From NCBI RefSeq assembly GCF_000003815.2, contig NC_049984.1:3439827-3503826 (forward strand): a stretch of 64,000 bases of DNA, given 5' to 3'. Positions 45,952 to 57,900 of this stretch are shown here, piece after piece. How positions within the stretch are numbered: the first letter of the stretch is position 1; each line of letters starts with the position of its first letter. Source of the stretch: Branchiostoma floridae. Its lineage: Eukaryota > Chordata > Leptocardii > Amphioxiformes > Branchiostomatidae. Both the position numbers and the translations under genes were made by a program. The notes under the pieces were generated by a model. The model made no database searches, was not told where the DNA came from, and was given only the letters and a program-made list of their open reading frames with translations.

Positions 45952-46454
45952 CTCGCACTCGGACCGCACCCAATCTGGTGCCGATCACGAAATGCGCTTT
46001 CTCCCATGTGACGTCTTGGAAAAAGCCGACCCCAGTAATTGTCTAGAAATCGGATGTGGCATGTCATAAACATTCAACATCCACAACAGCCACTTTTCTA
46101 TGTTTAGCAGGAATTGTCCAATTTACCGCGAGTTACCTGACTCCTTGACGTAAGAGACCTTTGATATCATGATATACACTGCACACTGTGGTATAACAAA
46201 CAGGTTGTTGTATGTTATCTGTTTGTCATTATCGAAGGGGCGTCCAGTTTCCAATCTAAAGAAAATGTCCCGAAGAGAAGGTCCAAAATAATCTTAAATG
46301 GGCGTGGAGTAGACTTATATCCTGAACAGCCGATAATATAGGCGGAGCGAGCGTCAGTGAGTAAATGCATGTATATATTCAAGAGATACTGAACATAAGG
46401 AAACCTGTTGAGTGTTTTTACCTCCGCAAAGAAGGTTATGTTTTCGGAGCCGTC

Positions 46455-46460
46455 TCTCTC

Positions 46461-46519
<59 letters not shown>

Positions 46520-46670
46520 CTGTATGTGTGTATGTGTGTGTGTATGTATCTGTATGTGTGTATGTGTGTGTGTTTGTGTGTGTATGTGTGTGTGTGTGTG
46601 TGTGTATGTGTGGTGTGTGTGTGTCTGTGTTTGTATGTATGTGTTTGTGTGTGTGTGTGTGTTTGGGGTG
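46455..46670. repeat. Microsatellite (TG)n, compound
   Basis: A pure TG run (46463-46511) is followed by TGTATG/TGTTTG variants. In copy B the corresponding place is the gap at 59459. Confidence 0.95.
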
Positions 46671-46682
46671 GGGTGGGTGTCA

Positions 46683-46930
46683 TAAGGTGCACTCTCACTG
46701 CACTTGAGTCAAGCTTGCGTCACTATGGGGTTTATTCACTGCGTCACTGTTTTGTTATTTTCTGCGTTTTTTAATAATTTAGATATTGCGCAATACATGA
46801 ATTTATGACAGAAGACGACAAAATACACAAATAGTAGGAAAATTCGTTCTTTTTCTCTGAAATGAGTTGAGTATCTTTCGAACTTCCCATTAACGCAAGC
46901 TTGACACAAGTGCAGTGAGAGTGCACCTTA
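46683..46930. mobile_element. Inverted-repeat element with ~35-base ends
   Basis: TAAGGTGCACTCTCACTGCA at the left is the exact complement of TGCAGTGAGAGTGCACCTTA at the right, and the match continues through CAAGCTTGCGT. About 248 bases, flanked on both sides by TG-rich repeats. Confidence 0.88.
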
Positions 46931-48367
46931 AGCGCGCGTATGTGTTTGTGTTAGTCTGAGTATGTGCGTGCATGTATGTGTGAGCGCGCATGTGTGAGTG
47001 TGTGTTTATGTGTGTTTGTGTATGCACATTTATGTGTATGTGTTAGTGTACGTTTTTGCATGTGTGTGTTTGTGTACAGTATGTGTGTGTGTGTGCGTAT
47101 GTACATGTGTGTGGGCAGCATAACTCAAGAAGTTGTGAATGGATCTTGGCATGTTGGTAGGACATCATGTTCTATAATGGCCCTATAGGTTAATAAAACG
47201 ACACTGTGCCATGTAATGGCCGTAAAGTTTGCTTACAGACGGGCGTTCCTCTCTTCTATTGATCATGCCGACACACATCCGGGTAGTTAGGACGGGGAAG
47301 GAGCTGAACATTTAGGAAAAAACTAAAAGAGATTTCGTCAGTCATGCGTAAAAGACAGCAGATGACTGTTTACAACGTCTGACAGTTTACAAAAGTTGCC
47401 GGAGTGACTTTTGCATTACAAGATTGTTTACAAGGCAGGCCGAATAAAAGTTCTAAACGGAAACTTTGCGGCTTCAGATGTCTTATGCCGGGGTCTTTGT
47501 GGAAACGAAAAATATATACATATACAAATAATATAATGCTGACAACTATTCTTTTTTCATTCATATTTTTCATTCCCAAAAGATGCCCGGCCGGGCCCCG
47601 GTTTGTGAATGTGACGTAGTCCTAACTGGAGGACGACTGGGGTGTGTATAGATGTCGGTTTTAGCTGAGGAATGAGTCTACTTTACTATATACAAGACTG
47701 TTTACAACATTAAGTCCGCCATCTTGGACCGAATCTGTTTCCAATCTGGTGCTAATAAAAATCGCACGCTTTTCTTTCATATGTCGTGTCGGAAAAAAAG
47801 CAGCGATAAGATTTGATACGTATACGGGAACTCCGAACTGAGTTTTTGCTGTAGTATATCATCATGTTGTTTATATCATTGTAGATACCTCAATATTGTA
47901 TCGGCTGCTTCGCCGTTCGTCGTTCGCATTTTTTCACGCACACTAGTGGTGCCTAATGACACAATGCAGACTTGTTTTCCCTGCATGCCGGATAACTCGA
48001 GTCAGTAGCTGAATATTGAAAACTAGAAGTGCTGTGAACTGTGTGTATTTTGACAAAACGCTACACAAGAGTAGACCAAATGTTTAGTGAATGGTCGTGT
48101 TGTGTTGCGTTGTAACCTCTTCCACAACTCTTTTAACACTTGTAATCCTCACGAAGCTATTTCTAGTATATAGATAGCTTAGTTGGTGCTGGTTATAATT
48201 AGATGTTTATTACGTAGTTCAGGACCTAATCTGAATAATCTATTAGAAACTCTAGTATATGGTGCTCTTCAGTTGCCATATACATACTGGTTTACGTCTG
48301 TGCTTATTAACAAACAGAAACATTTCAGGCATGTAACTTTATTTGCAATATGACGGTACAAAACCAT
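46931..48367. other. Spacer between the two segmental copies
   Basis: Degenerate TG repeats to about 47115, then about 1.2 kb of apparently single-copy DNA with no recognised exon or RNA gene. Confidence 0.45.
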
Positions 48368-48624
48368 GCACTGGCAACCACGCAGATTTTGGTTCACGTA
48401 ACTTACAAAACAGACCATAATGATCTGCACTAAAATGACACTTCTGGATTGAAAATAAATCAACATTTACACAAACCTATGAATCATTTGCTTCATCGCA
48501 TCACGTTACAGTAATGGTCATACGTAAATTCATAAGCTTCTATAAACGTTGTAGGATTTTCACATTATCTTACTGTACGTACAAACTATTTCACATGTCT
48601 GAGAGCCGGATTCAGGCTTCTTTG

Positions 48625-48627
48625 AAG

Positions 48628-48678
<51 letters not shown>

Positions 48679-48735
48679 AGAGACGGGGACAGAGACAGAG
48701 TGAGAGAGAGACGCAGAGAGAGAGAGAGAGAAAGA
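48625..48735. repeat. Microsatellite (GA)n
   Basis: GA array interrupted by GACGGGGACAGAGACAGAG; same location as the GGAA array of copy A. Confidence 0.95.
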
Positions 48736-49615
48736 AAAAAAAACACTTTGCTTTGAGCCTGAACAAATCATAAAATCACGATTACAAATACACAATGATA
48801 TGAACATTAAAAAATCCTGATATGTATAATTTCTCACTACCGGCCTTGACAGTATCATTTTTACGCAAAATACAGAACAACAACTGGATACACTGACAAG
48901 ACAATAATATTACAACTCTTTTTTTATCAATATAACGTTATAGATCTAGAGTTGTGGTACTTTAGTGTACGTGCAATCTAGAACAATTAGTTTTAAACCA
49001 TCCGAAAGTATAATAGAAAAGCATGAAACATTTATGGCCATGATACGTTCTGATCTTTTATACATAGAAATTGTAATCTACGCTAGCATATCACATCTTT
49101 AGGTAGATCTATTACATTGCCACAAAGTAATATAATGATGTTAAGGTATGCATGACACAGTATGTGCACTGAGATACAGCTGCTGTAGTGCTCCCAATTC
49201 TCATACAAAGTTGTTCATGGAACAAATTAAACCGCAATTAATATTTCCTACTAAAGCATGTGCAGATGTTCCTTCAATCAAAGTTTTTCTCGGTAAATGA
49301 AAGTTACAACTACTAATAAAGCGTTATGTAAAATTGATTCCACATGTGTCTATTTGTAGTGCATTTCTTTCTTGCTAGGCATTTTACATTCATTACATCC
49401 ATTCATCTACTCTGTAGTACTACTATAAAGGCCATGTTGATTTGCTATATGGATGACATCCTCTGGAAAGCTCAAAACTGATTCGAGCATGAGAATAAGA
49501 AAAGTTTAGAAAAAAAGTTGCCTTCATTATGAAATCTAAGTACACAGAAAGGTAGTACAAATGACTGAAAAGAGTAAGGTATACAAATGATCAACCTCGA
49601 GCTCCTTCAGCACTA

Positions 49616-50464
49616 TCAGTAGCGGGGGAGGACAGTGATAGTGCGACTATGGGCCACAACTAGCTGTCCCCCCGGCCCCACTGCCACCCCTGCTGGTAGG
49701 GATTCCGCACGGAGAGCGATGTGACGGACGTACTTACCCCGGCCCGTGTACATCACCACGCGCTTGTTGGATGCATCCACCACCATGATCTCGCCGGAAC
49801 TGTCCACACAGATGCCTTCGGGACGATCCAGGCGGCCACCACTCAGTCCCGGTCCTCCGAACTTCATCACGTACCGGCCGGTCTCGTCGTACATGTAGAT
49901 GAAGTTAGTGTCAAAGTCAGAGACGAGGACGTTTTCTTTCCCGTCAACGGCGACGTACATCGGCTTCACCATCCTCTGGCCGGCATTCCACAGGAGTTTC
50001 CCATCCGGCGTGAAGGCCTGCACACCACCACGGGAGAGACCGTCAGACCATGTGACGTAAACGTGGTTGTTGCACAAGCCCACGGCCATTCCGCGGAGCG
50101 CCCCCCGTGGCACAGTGTCAGGCAGGTCAAAGTTGGCTCTGAGATCACCATCCCTGGTCACCTGTACCACGGAGTCAGGGCTGGCAGGGTACCCAATCAT
50201 CAAGACCCACAGATGACCATCCTTGTCGATGGACACATCAGATGGTGTCTTTGATGAGTACCCTAGCCCTGAAGCAGCTTGTGGGAACTGGTACAGGTAA
50301 ACGCCTTCCATGCTGTACACTTTGAGGCGCGTTGTGGACCGATCAGCCACCCAGATCTTGTTGTCGGGGGAAACTGCAACTCCGCGTCCGCCGCGCAGAT
50401 TTTCCAGCCCCCGGCTCATCACCAAAGGTGATGATGTGTGGCCTGCTGGCTTTGTCAGATGTTT
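49616..50464 (-). CDS. NHL-receptor B exon 7: NHL propeller with +1 insertion
   Basis: 849 bases, not compatible with the exon 6 phase, whereas 848 would be. Plus-strand comparison: A reads GCGCAGTTTTCCAG, B reads GCGCAGATTTTCCAG. Downstream of this point B stays open for about 265 codons with typical blade motifs (WVAD, VLVSD, IMVVD), so selection on the frame was lost recently or not at all. Confidence 0.85.
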   Translation of the reverse strand, partial: KHLTKPAGHTSSPLVMSRGLENLRGGRGVAVSPDNKIWVADRSTTRLKVYSMEGVYLYQFPQAASGLGYSSKTPSDVSIDKDGHLWVLMIGYPASPDSVVQVTRDGDLRANFDLPDTVPRGALRGMAVGLCNNHVYVTWSDGLSRGGVQAFTPDGKLLWNAGQRMVKPMYVAVDGKENVLVSDFDTNFIYMYDETGRYVMKFGGPGLSGGRLDRPEGICVDSSGEIMVVDASNKRVVMYTGRGKYVRHIALRAESLPAGVAVGPGGQLVVAHSRTITVLPRY

Positions 50465-53400
50465 CTGTTGAATTAAAAAAAAAGAATGGTCACATTGCTG
50501 AGGTAGGTAATTCAGCTAGATTGGTACGTCCGAATAAATGGTTGAACAAGACAGAGATCCGATTTTCCGTCTCACAGCGTTTCTTTTCATAATCAAGAAT
50601 CGGTGGTGTGTGCGATATGTCTTATTTAACGTAAATGATAAACTATGACTGTAGCAATAGTAAAACCAGTCAATTGTTTTTATACGTCACATAATGACAT
50701 GAACTGTTCTGTTATGAGCACAGCCCTCCCCATACTAGGACATTTTTGGTGTTTGTTAAAGAAACAAAATATGACACATAAAAATGCATTAGATTTGAAA
50801 CAAGTTGAAAAATTTAACGCTTTCTATTTAAAAGAAAACGTGAAAAAGAAATTTTAGATATTAGAAAAATAAAGATAAAAAGATAGAAGTGTTATCCCGA
50901 ACCTCCAGTGCCCGTGGAACCCGGCAAGTTGATTGGTGCAGGTCCTGCTGCTTCCATCTCCGCAGTGATGCCGGGTGAGGGACCACGCCCATGGACCGGA
51001 CTCACCTATAAACGGTTAGAATGGGTCAAGTTGTGAGTATGCGAAATTCTCAATTTCTTTCTATCACATCTGATTCAGTTTAGTAAATAAAGTCATTTTG
51101 GGTGATATGACGGCATAAAGTTTCCTAAGGACAAGGACCTCATGTTTTAGCAACTTACAACTCAGCTAGCTATTGTAAGGTTTATCTGCTGTACAGTATG
51201 AATGGTGTATAGTTTAGTAAAAGTTAAGTGCAGTTTAGTAAAAATATGTTTGGATGTTTTATCATGTTTGGACATCGGCCATGCAGCAAAGAAGTCACCA
51301 ATAGTCATCTGTTGCTTTATGAACATAAAGTCTACACTGACGCTAAAGGAGGACCCAAAGAAACCAAAGGGAGCGTTGGAAGGTACTGACCTTGATGACG
51401 TCAGCAGATGTCACCTTGCCAGTCCCCATCAGTACAGCAGAACATTTCCAGGCACCGCTGTCTGTAGTTTTGGGTTCTGCCGTGATTGTAGTCGGCTGCA
51501 AAGGGGCCAAGGAGGGACCACGCCCATGGACTGGAATCACCTAAACGGTTAGAATGGGCCAGATTGTGAACATACCTTTATTGGTCAGGGCTTGAAATAC
51601 CTTTTTTTTGCCTACCTGCACTGGTACAGGTAACATTGAAAATTACCTGCACCAGACAAATTTTACCTGCACCACTCTGAACTTAGAAAGTATGGATCAT
51701 ACTAAAGTTGTCAGGAACCATTGCTATTTTTTCCTATATACATTATAGGTGGCAACAGAAAATACAGGTGATAACATTCCATATCCACCTATATCATAGG
51801 ATATTTATGCCTAAAATCCAGTACATGGACCAGTGCAGGTTGAGTGCAGGTAGACACAAGAAATACCTTCCCAGCTCCAATTTTACCTGCACTAATTATA
51901 ACCTGCATATGCAGGTGGTATTTCGAGCCCTGTTAGAATAGTATGCAAATTCTCGATCGATTAGNNNNNNNNNNNNNNNNNNNNNNNNNNNNNNNNNNNN
52001 NNNNNNNNNNNNNNNNNNNNNNNNNNNNNNNNNNNNNNNNNNNNNNNNNNNNNNNNNNNNNNNNCTATGGTGTGATATAATGGCACTAAGTTTTCTTAAT
52101 AGTTTCCCAAGGACAGAAAGGGCTTTATGTTCTTGACAACGTATAATTACAATTCAGCTACTGTAAGGTTCATCTTCTGTGTGCATGGTGGTGTTGTTAC
52201 TGGAAAGCTCTGTTTGGACATCGGTGATGCAGCAAATAAGCCTTTCAATAGTTATCTGTTGCTTTATTGTCATCAGAGCTACACTGATGCTTAATGAGCA
52301 CACAAGGAAACCCAAGTACTGACCTTGATGACGTCAGCAGATGTCACCTTGTCAGTCCCTATCAGTACAGCAGAACTTTGCCAGGCAGCACTGTCAGTAG
52401 TTTTGGGTCCTGCTATGGTTGTAGCCGGCTGTAAAAAAGGGGTGATTTTATGAAACAATGTTGGCTGTGTCATATTTTTGGTGAGAGAGAAACATGTAGT
52501 AATGTTTTACATGCGTTAATGCATAAGTTTGTTTGTGTCTTTGTATCGTGTCTTGTTGCTTGTATCTCAATCCTTTATGTGTGAACATTCAGTATGATTC
52601 AGTAATGGACTTACAGAGCCATGGATCCCAGGATGGCGGTTGAAGTGCGTCAGGAGTACAGGTACCACGATCGCCAATGAAACCGTGGTAACGAACGTCA
52701 GTGACAGAGACATGACAGTGTACAGCAGTGGTCGTCGTGACAGGCGACGACGTAGCCGTCCACAAATGGTGCTACTTTCTTTGGCTGAGCCTGCGGGCGG
52801 ACAGAAAAAAAATACACGATTTGTGTTGGATCTAGCTTAGTTACAAACCCGTTACCAACTGAAATCAAGTTTCTCTGCGATAACCACAGAGCCATCATTT
52901 TTGTAATGTTCGAACTGTGTATCAGTTCATCAAGTACTATGCAGCAGCTCTACTTTGAAAAGTTCCCTTCCCTGTATACTACTGATGATTGTAAACAATA
53001 AACCTCAATTTGAGTTTTTTTTATCCCGTTAAAGAAAGGAATGTCACAACTCTTCTTTAACACCAACCTGGAGCTTGTGGGGCCTGGTTGGAGTTGTACA
53101 TCGGGTTTGGTCGCAGCTGGTTGATGACGTCCTGCGGGTTTGATAGCGGATTTGGCCCGCCCGGCACTTGTTTGGTCCCGCCGGTCGGTCTTCCTGGCCT
53201 CGGGGTGGAGGGGACAGCAGGCGCGTCTCGGTTCAGAGCTGGCCCGAGACGCATCCCGAACGATTCTCCATCCTCATACACGTGTGTGGCGGCCGCCACA
53301 GGTTGGGCCCCATCGGTGGTTCGTCCTGGCCTCGGGGTGGAGGGGACAGGTGGGGCGCTGCGAGGATCTCCCTTCAGAGGTGGTCCGAGACGCATCCCGA

Positions 53401-54855
53401 ACGCGTCTCCATCTTCATACACGTGTGTGGCTGGACCAGACGCCGCCTGGTCCCCTTGCCTCCTCCCATCATCCGGACCTCCAGCTTGGGATGGCCCACC
53501 GACCTCTTTCGGAGTTGTTTGTTGGCCATGGTCACTTCCGTCGGGTCCTTTTGGAGAATAACCATTTGATGTTAGCCTTTTCGAGTGACGTATTAGAAAT
53601 TAATGTTTCTCATTAATTATGCACCCAACATTCCATTTGCATAAATCATATCATATCAGCGCCTAATATCTGGTCTGTCTAACTATTGCTTTAGATGTAC
53701 CCTCATATACCCTGTTATATTTTGAAATATGCGTGTTACTATTTACATATAATACAGACTCGAGAGTGGTGGTCATGAGATTCAGATATTTCCTGAGGGA
53801 ATTGTGCACTGCGTCTGGGTAAACCATTGTTTTACAACGAGTGCAAACCAAGTCTAAAGTTATGGATCATGATAGAATAATCCACAATCATTCAGTGCCT
53901 AATATCTGGTCTGCCAAAATATAACTAGTACTTTACATGTGGCCTTTTATACCCTGTTATATTTTCAAATATGCATGAGAAAAATTGTTACTATTCATTA
54001 TAGTAAAGATTCGAAAATGGTTGTAATGAGAATAAGATATGGTCTCGAACTGCGTCTTGGTAAATCGTCGTTTCACAACGAGTGCAAATCAAGTCTAAAG
54101 TTATGGATCATGATAGAATAACCCACAATCATTCAGCGCCTAACATCTGGTCTGCCTAACTAGTACTTTTAATACATGTACCCTCTTATATACCGTTATA
54201 TTTTCAAATATGCATAAGAAAAATCGTTACTATTCATATATAGTAAGACTCCTACGCGGGGGAAAATAAGATTCAGATATGCAGCGGGGAAATTGTCCAC
54301 TGCGTCTGGGTAAATCATGGTTTCATAAAGTCTACAGTTGTAGATGATGGAACATGATGGAACGATCCACAGTCACTAAGCGCCTAACATATGGTCTGCT
54401 TAAATAATACTTTAGATGTACCCCCTTATACTGTCATGTTTTCAAATATGCATGAGAAAACTCGTTACTATTCATTATAAATTCTATAGTACAGACTCGA
54501 AAGCGTTAATGAGATTTAGATATGTTGTGAGGGAAGTTTTCTGCAGTTCCTGGGTAAATCACGGTTCTATTACAATATTATCATGATGATAATATAAACT
54601 AAGTCTTTGAAGATATTATAGTCATTTAGTGGCAAATATCTGGTTTTCCTATTCTTAATGTGTACCTTCGTTTCCTGTTATATTTTGTTTTAAAGAAGCT
54701 TGACAACAACAGTTACTATGTATTACAGACTCCTACGTTGAAATAATGAGATTAAATATGTCTAGAGTGTTTCCCCCGCGCTAAGTGATAAATTATGGTT
54801 TCACAACAATTGTAATTACTGCTAGTAGTAGTAGTAGTAGTATTAGTAGTAGTAT

Positions 54856-54888
<33 letters not shown>

Positions 54889-54912
54889 TAGTAGTAGTAT
54901 TAGTAGTAGTAT

Positions 54913-54968
<56 letters not shown>

Positions 54969-57900
54969 GTATTAGTAGTAGTAGTAGGTTTTATGATAAT
55001 CACTTAGTGGCAAATATACCTCTACTGTTACGGGTGTGCCGATTTTGCGACTGTGAGTTAATCTTTAGGCTGCTGTGTGCGTAACAAACCAATTTCCCTT
55101 TTGTTATGACTGGATATCTGATGCATATTCAAAGCACAGCACACACGCTCACGTTAAACCCCATGTGCCCTATGTAAGTATGAAACAAAAGTCTTACTGG
55201 AGAGAATTATTTCTCCAACTTCGCAGAGGGACAATACTTAACGATTAGAAAGTAACGACAGATCATTTGTATGATCATTTTTACCGTGGCAATATTGCCA
55301 AAGCTAGGCAGTGGTACGTAAATAACTTCTATCTTTGTAAAGGTGGGGTCACACCTGCGTATATATTTAAGTCGGTGTGAGGCACGTATGGTAGCATTTG
55401 CCTCCACCAGGCTCCACAGGTCGTTGGAAAAATAATAGAAATTGGACAAACGTAAACAGGTAAAATGTCAGACGAGTTAGCTGGGCCACTAACCATACTT
55501 CACGGTCAGCTAAATCATCTCGCATGTTATGTATATATTTTTGTCGAATTTGTACTATTTTTCCCGCGACCTGTGGAGCCTGGTAGAGACTAAGAGCGTT
55601 ATACGCACCTCAAACGGACTTGAATATATACGCAGGTGTGACCCCACCTTAAGGAAAGTAAGTCAGCGGGGATTAACTAACAACTAGAAACAGAGTCCTA
55701 AAAACAGGCGGAGCTTGGAGAGAATACAAATTGTTTGGGTTGCTTGAAATAGAAAATGACGAAATATGGAGAACAAGGTAGATAGAGAAAGTTTTTGTAC
55801 ACAATTCAATTTACCAGGCAGGATCTAGCTTCAGTAGAAATAAAAGACCAATGGAAAAATTGACCAGCAAGCGACGATAACAGTGATGGTTTGGTCTCAT
55901 GTCTTCATAAGGTACTTAGATTGTCTTGTCGCAATGTTGTTACCTTAAATTCCAATTGTCTTATTTTAATGTACCATTAACATTACAAAATAAAACATTA
56001 AACCGTTAAATATCTTGTTGTAATGGACAATGTTCGCGGTGGTTTAAGAGTTCGCGGCGAATCGGCAAAAGAAAATACATCCACCGCGAACATTTCTGCA
56101 TTTACAGTATTGCACGGACCGTGTCAACAGTTGGTTTACATGAAAATTCATGACTAGAATTACATATTCAATACGTCACCACTACAACTGCCTTGTAAGT
56201 ATAAATGAAGGACTGAATTCATATTATAAGTTCTTGTAAAACAGGTATATGATAGGTAGGAATGATAGTCGATTAAATGATAATGTGGTTGAATTTTTGA
56301 TTTACATGAAAACTCATGACTGGAATATATTTCTTCGATACTTTTTGTCAACAACCGCTAGCCTTGAAATCCCTACTTGATAGGAGACACTAAAATCAGT
56401 AGTCCTCTAAAACAGGTATCGTAAGTCAGCATGATAATCGCCTGGATAATATAACCACAAGAATACTAGTAAGTAAAGATTTGGTGTCCTACGACAGTGA
56501 TCGTTATTCAGACTTGTTACATACGTGTAAGTAGGCTCTGAAAGTCAAAGACGGTCACTACAAATGTCTAAGTATTCTAGGAGGGGCAAAAAAACGGCAT
56601 CATAGGATAGGTCGGCGTGATGATAGATTAGATGATAATGTTGTTGTTGATTTACGTGGAAATTCATGACTGGAATATACTTATCAAATACTGTTTAGCA
56701 TCAAATATTAGTCTTAAAATCTCTACTTGCCACGTGGGACTAAAATGATTAGTCCTCTAAAACAGGTATGACAATCAACAGGATGATATTACGGGTATCA
56801 CAAAATAAGTAAAGATTTTGAATCCTGGGACAGTGATCGTACAGTCAATACTTTGAGACTACAAATACATTCTAGTAAATGTCAGGACAACGACGTAATA
56901 CTGTAAACATAAGAATCTATATGCTAGAGCCTTACTATGTCTCCTTTCAATATTGTATGTATGGAATAGAACGGTTCAACCTGATTGTAGTATGTAATAG
57001 ATCTTATCAGAAAGTAGTCTGGCACAACATCTGGATTTGTCTCACATTGTACACTGTGTTTCTTCCTCTATTGCATAGCCTAGAATCTAAATCTATTGTT
57101 ACAGTATTAGACTATTGTTAGTATATAGCTAGTGGCTTATACAATATACTTACTTTTGCTTTACATAGTTCCCGTTTTACAATTGTTGTGCAAAAAATTG
57201 TCTTAACTTGACTAAAAACCGGTATCATAGGACAGGTCGACAGGACAATCAGTTAGATGATAATGTGGTTTCCATAAGAATGAGTAAAAATTTTAAATCC
57301 GGCTACTGTACAGTGATCGTGATTCGGGCGAGCTGCACGGTGTAGAATTTTGACTTTCCTGATATTTGTATCAGGAATAAAAGCCTACAAAATTATCCCC
57401 GCCCCAAAATATACCACGTTTCTAGAGGTTTTTATTTGTTTCTTATTTGCTGAATGTGTGAAAATTTGGAGATTAGAGCTCCAGTTTACAAAGCTAACGT
57501 TGTGATTTTCTAATGTGACTTTTCTATTGCCTTACAGGTACGAGGGCCCACAGTGACAAATTCGTTTTGAATGTTTACATAGTGCTATAGATGGCTTTCC
57601 TAGTTGATTTCTATTTAATTCTAGCATTGATGACGTTACGTTTTGAATTACATATAGTGTTCTAAACTGCTTTTTAGTTGATTTTCATTTAATTCTATCA
57701 TTGATGAGGTTACGTTTCCCCTGTTAACGCTTAACTGTGGGCAAACAGTGAGAAAAACATGTTTAAATGGTTTGGTTCAATGTATGAATGCAATGTATTT
57801 TACAGTGTTAACATTGGAACTTATCCTAAGTGGTGTCCTAGTTACTTAACCGGGACTTGCTCTATTCCAAATAAGTACATGTATCTATCTGTATCTATAT

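Larger units (their letters stand above)
32728..46440. repeat. Segmental duplication, copy A
   Basis: Homology to copy B (48368-59458) begins at GCACTGGCAACCACGCAGAT and ends at CCTC-CAAAGAAGGTT, just before a TG microsatellite (A) or gap (B). Both copies run in the same direction with 1.9 kb between them. A is longer because of a Helitron-like insertion, more satellite units and other differences. Each copy holds one NHL-receptor gene. Confidence 0.92.

Noticed and set aside
45952-45969. Earlier start of NHL-receptor A (RSECE extension)
   Set aside because: That extension begins at a GTG codon; the first ATG in a good context is at 45951, and the same holds for B at 58972.
46354-46774. Open frames rich in Cys-Val or His-Thr
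   Set aside because: Translation of the TG/CA microsatellite.
54752-55084. Poly-Ser / poly-Thr open frames
   Set aside because: Translation of the AGT repeat.
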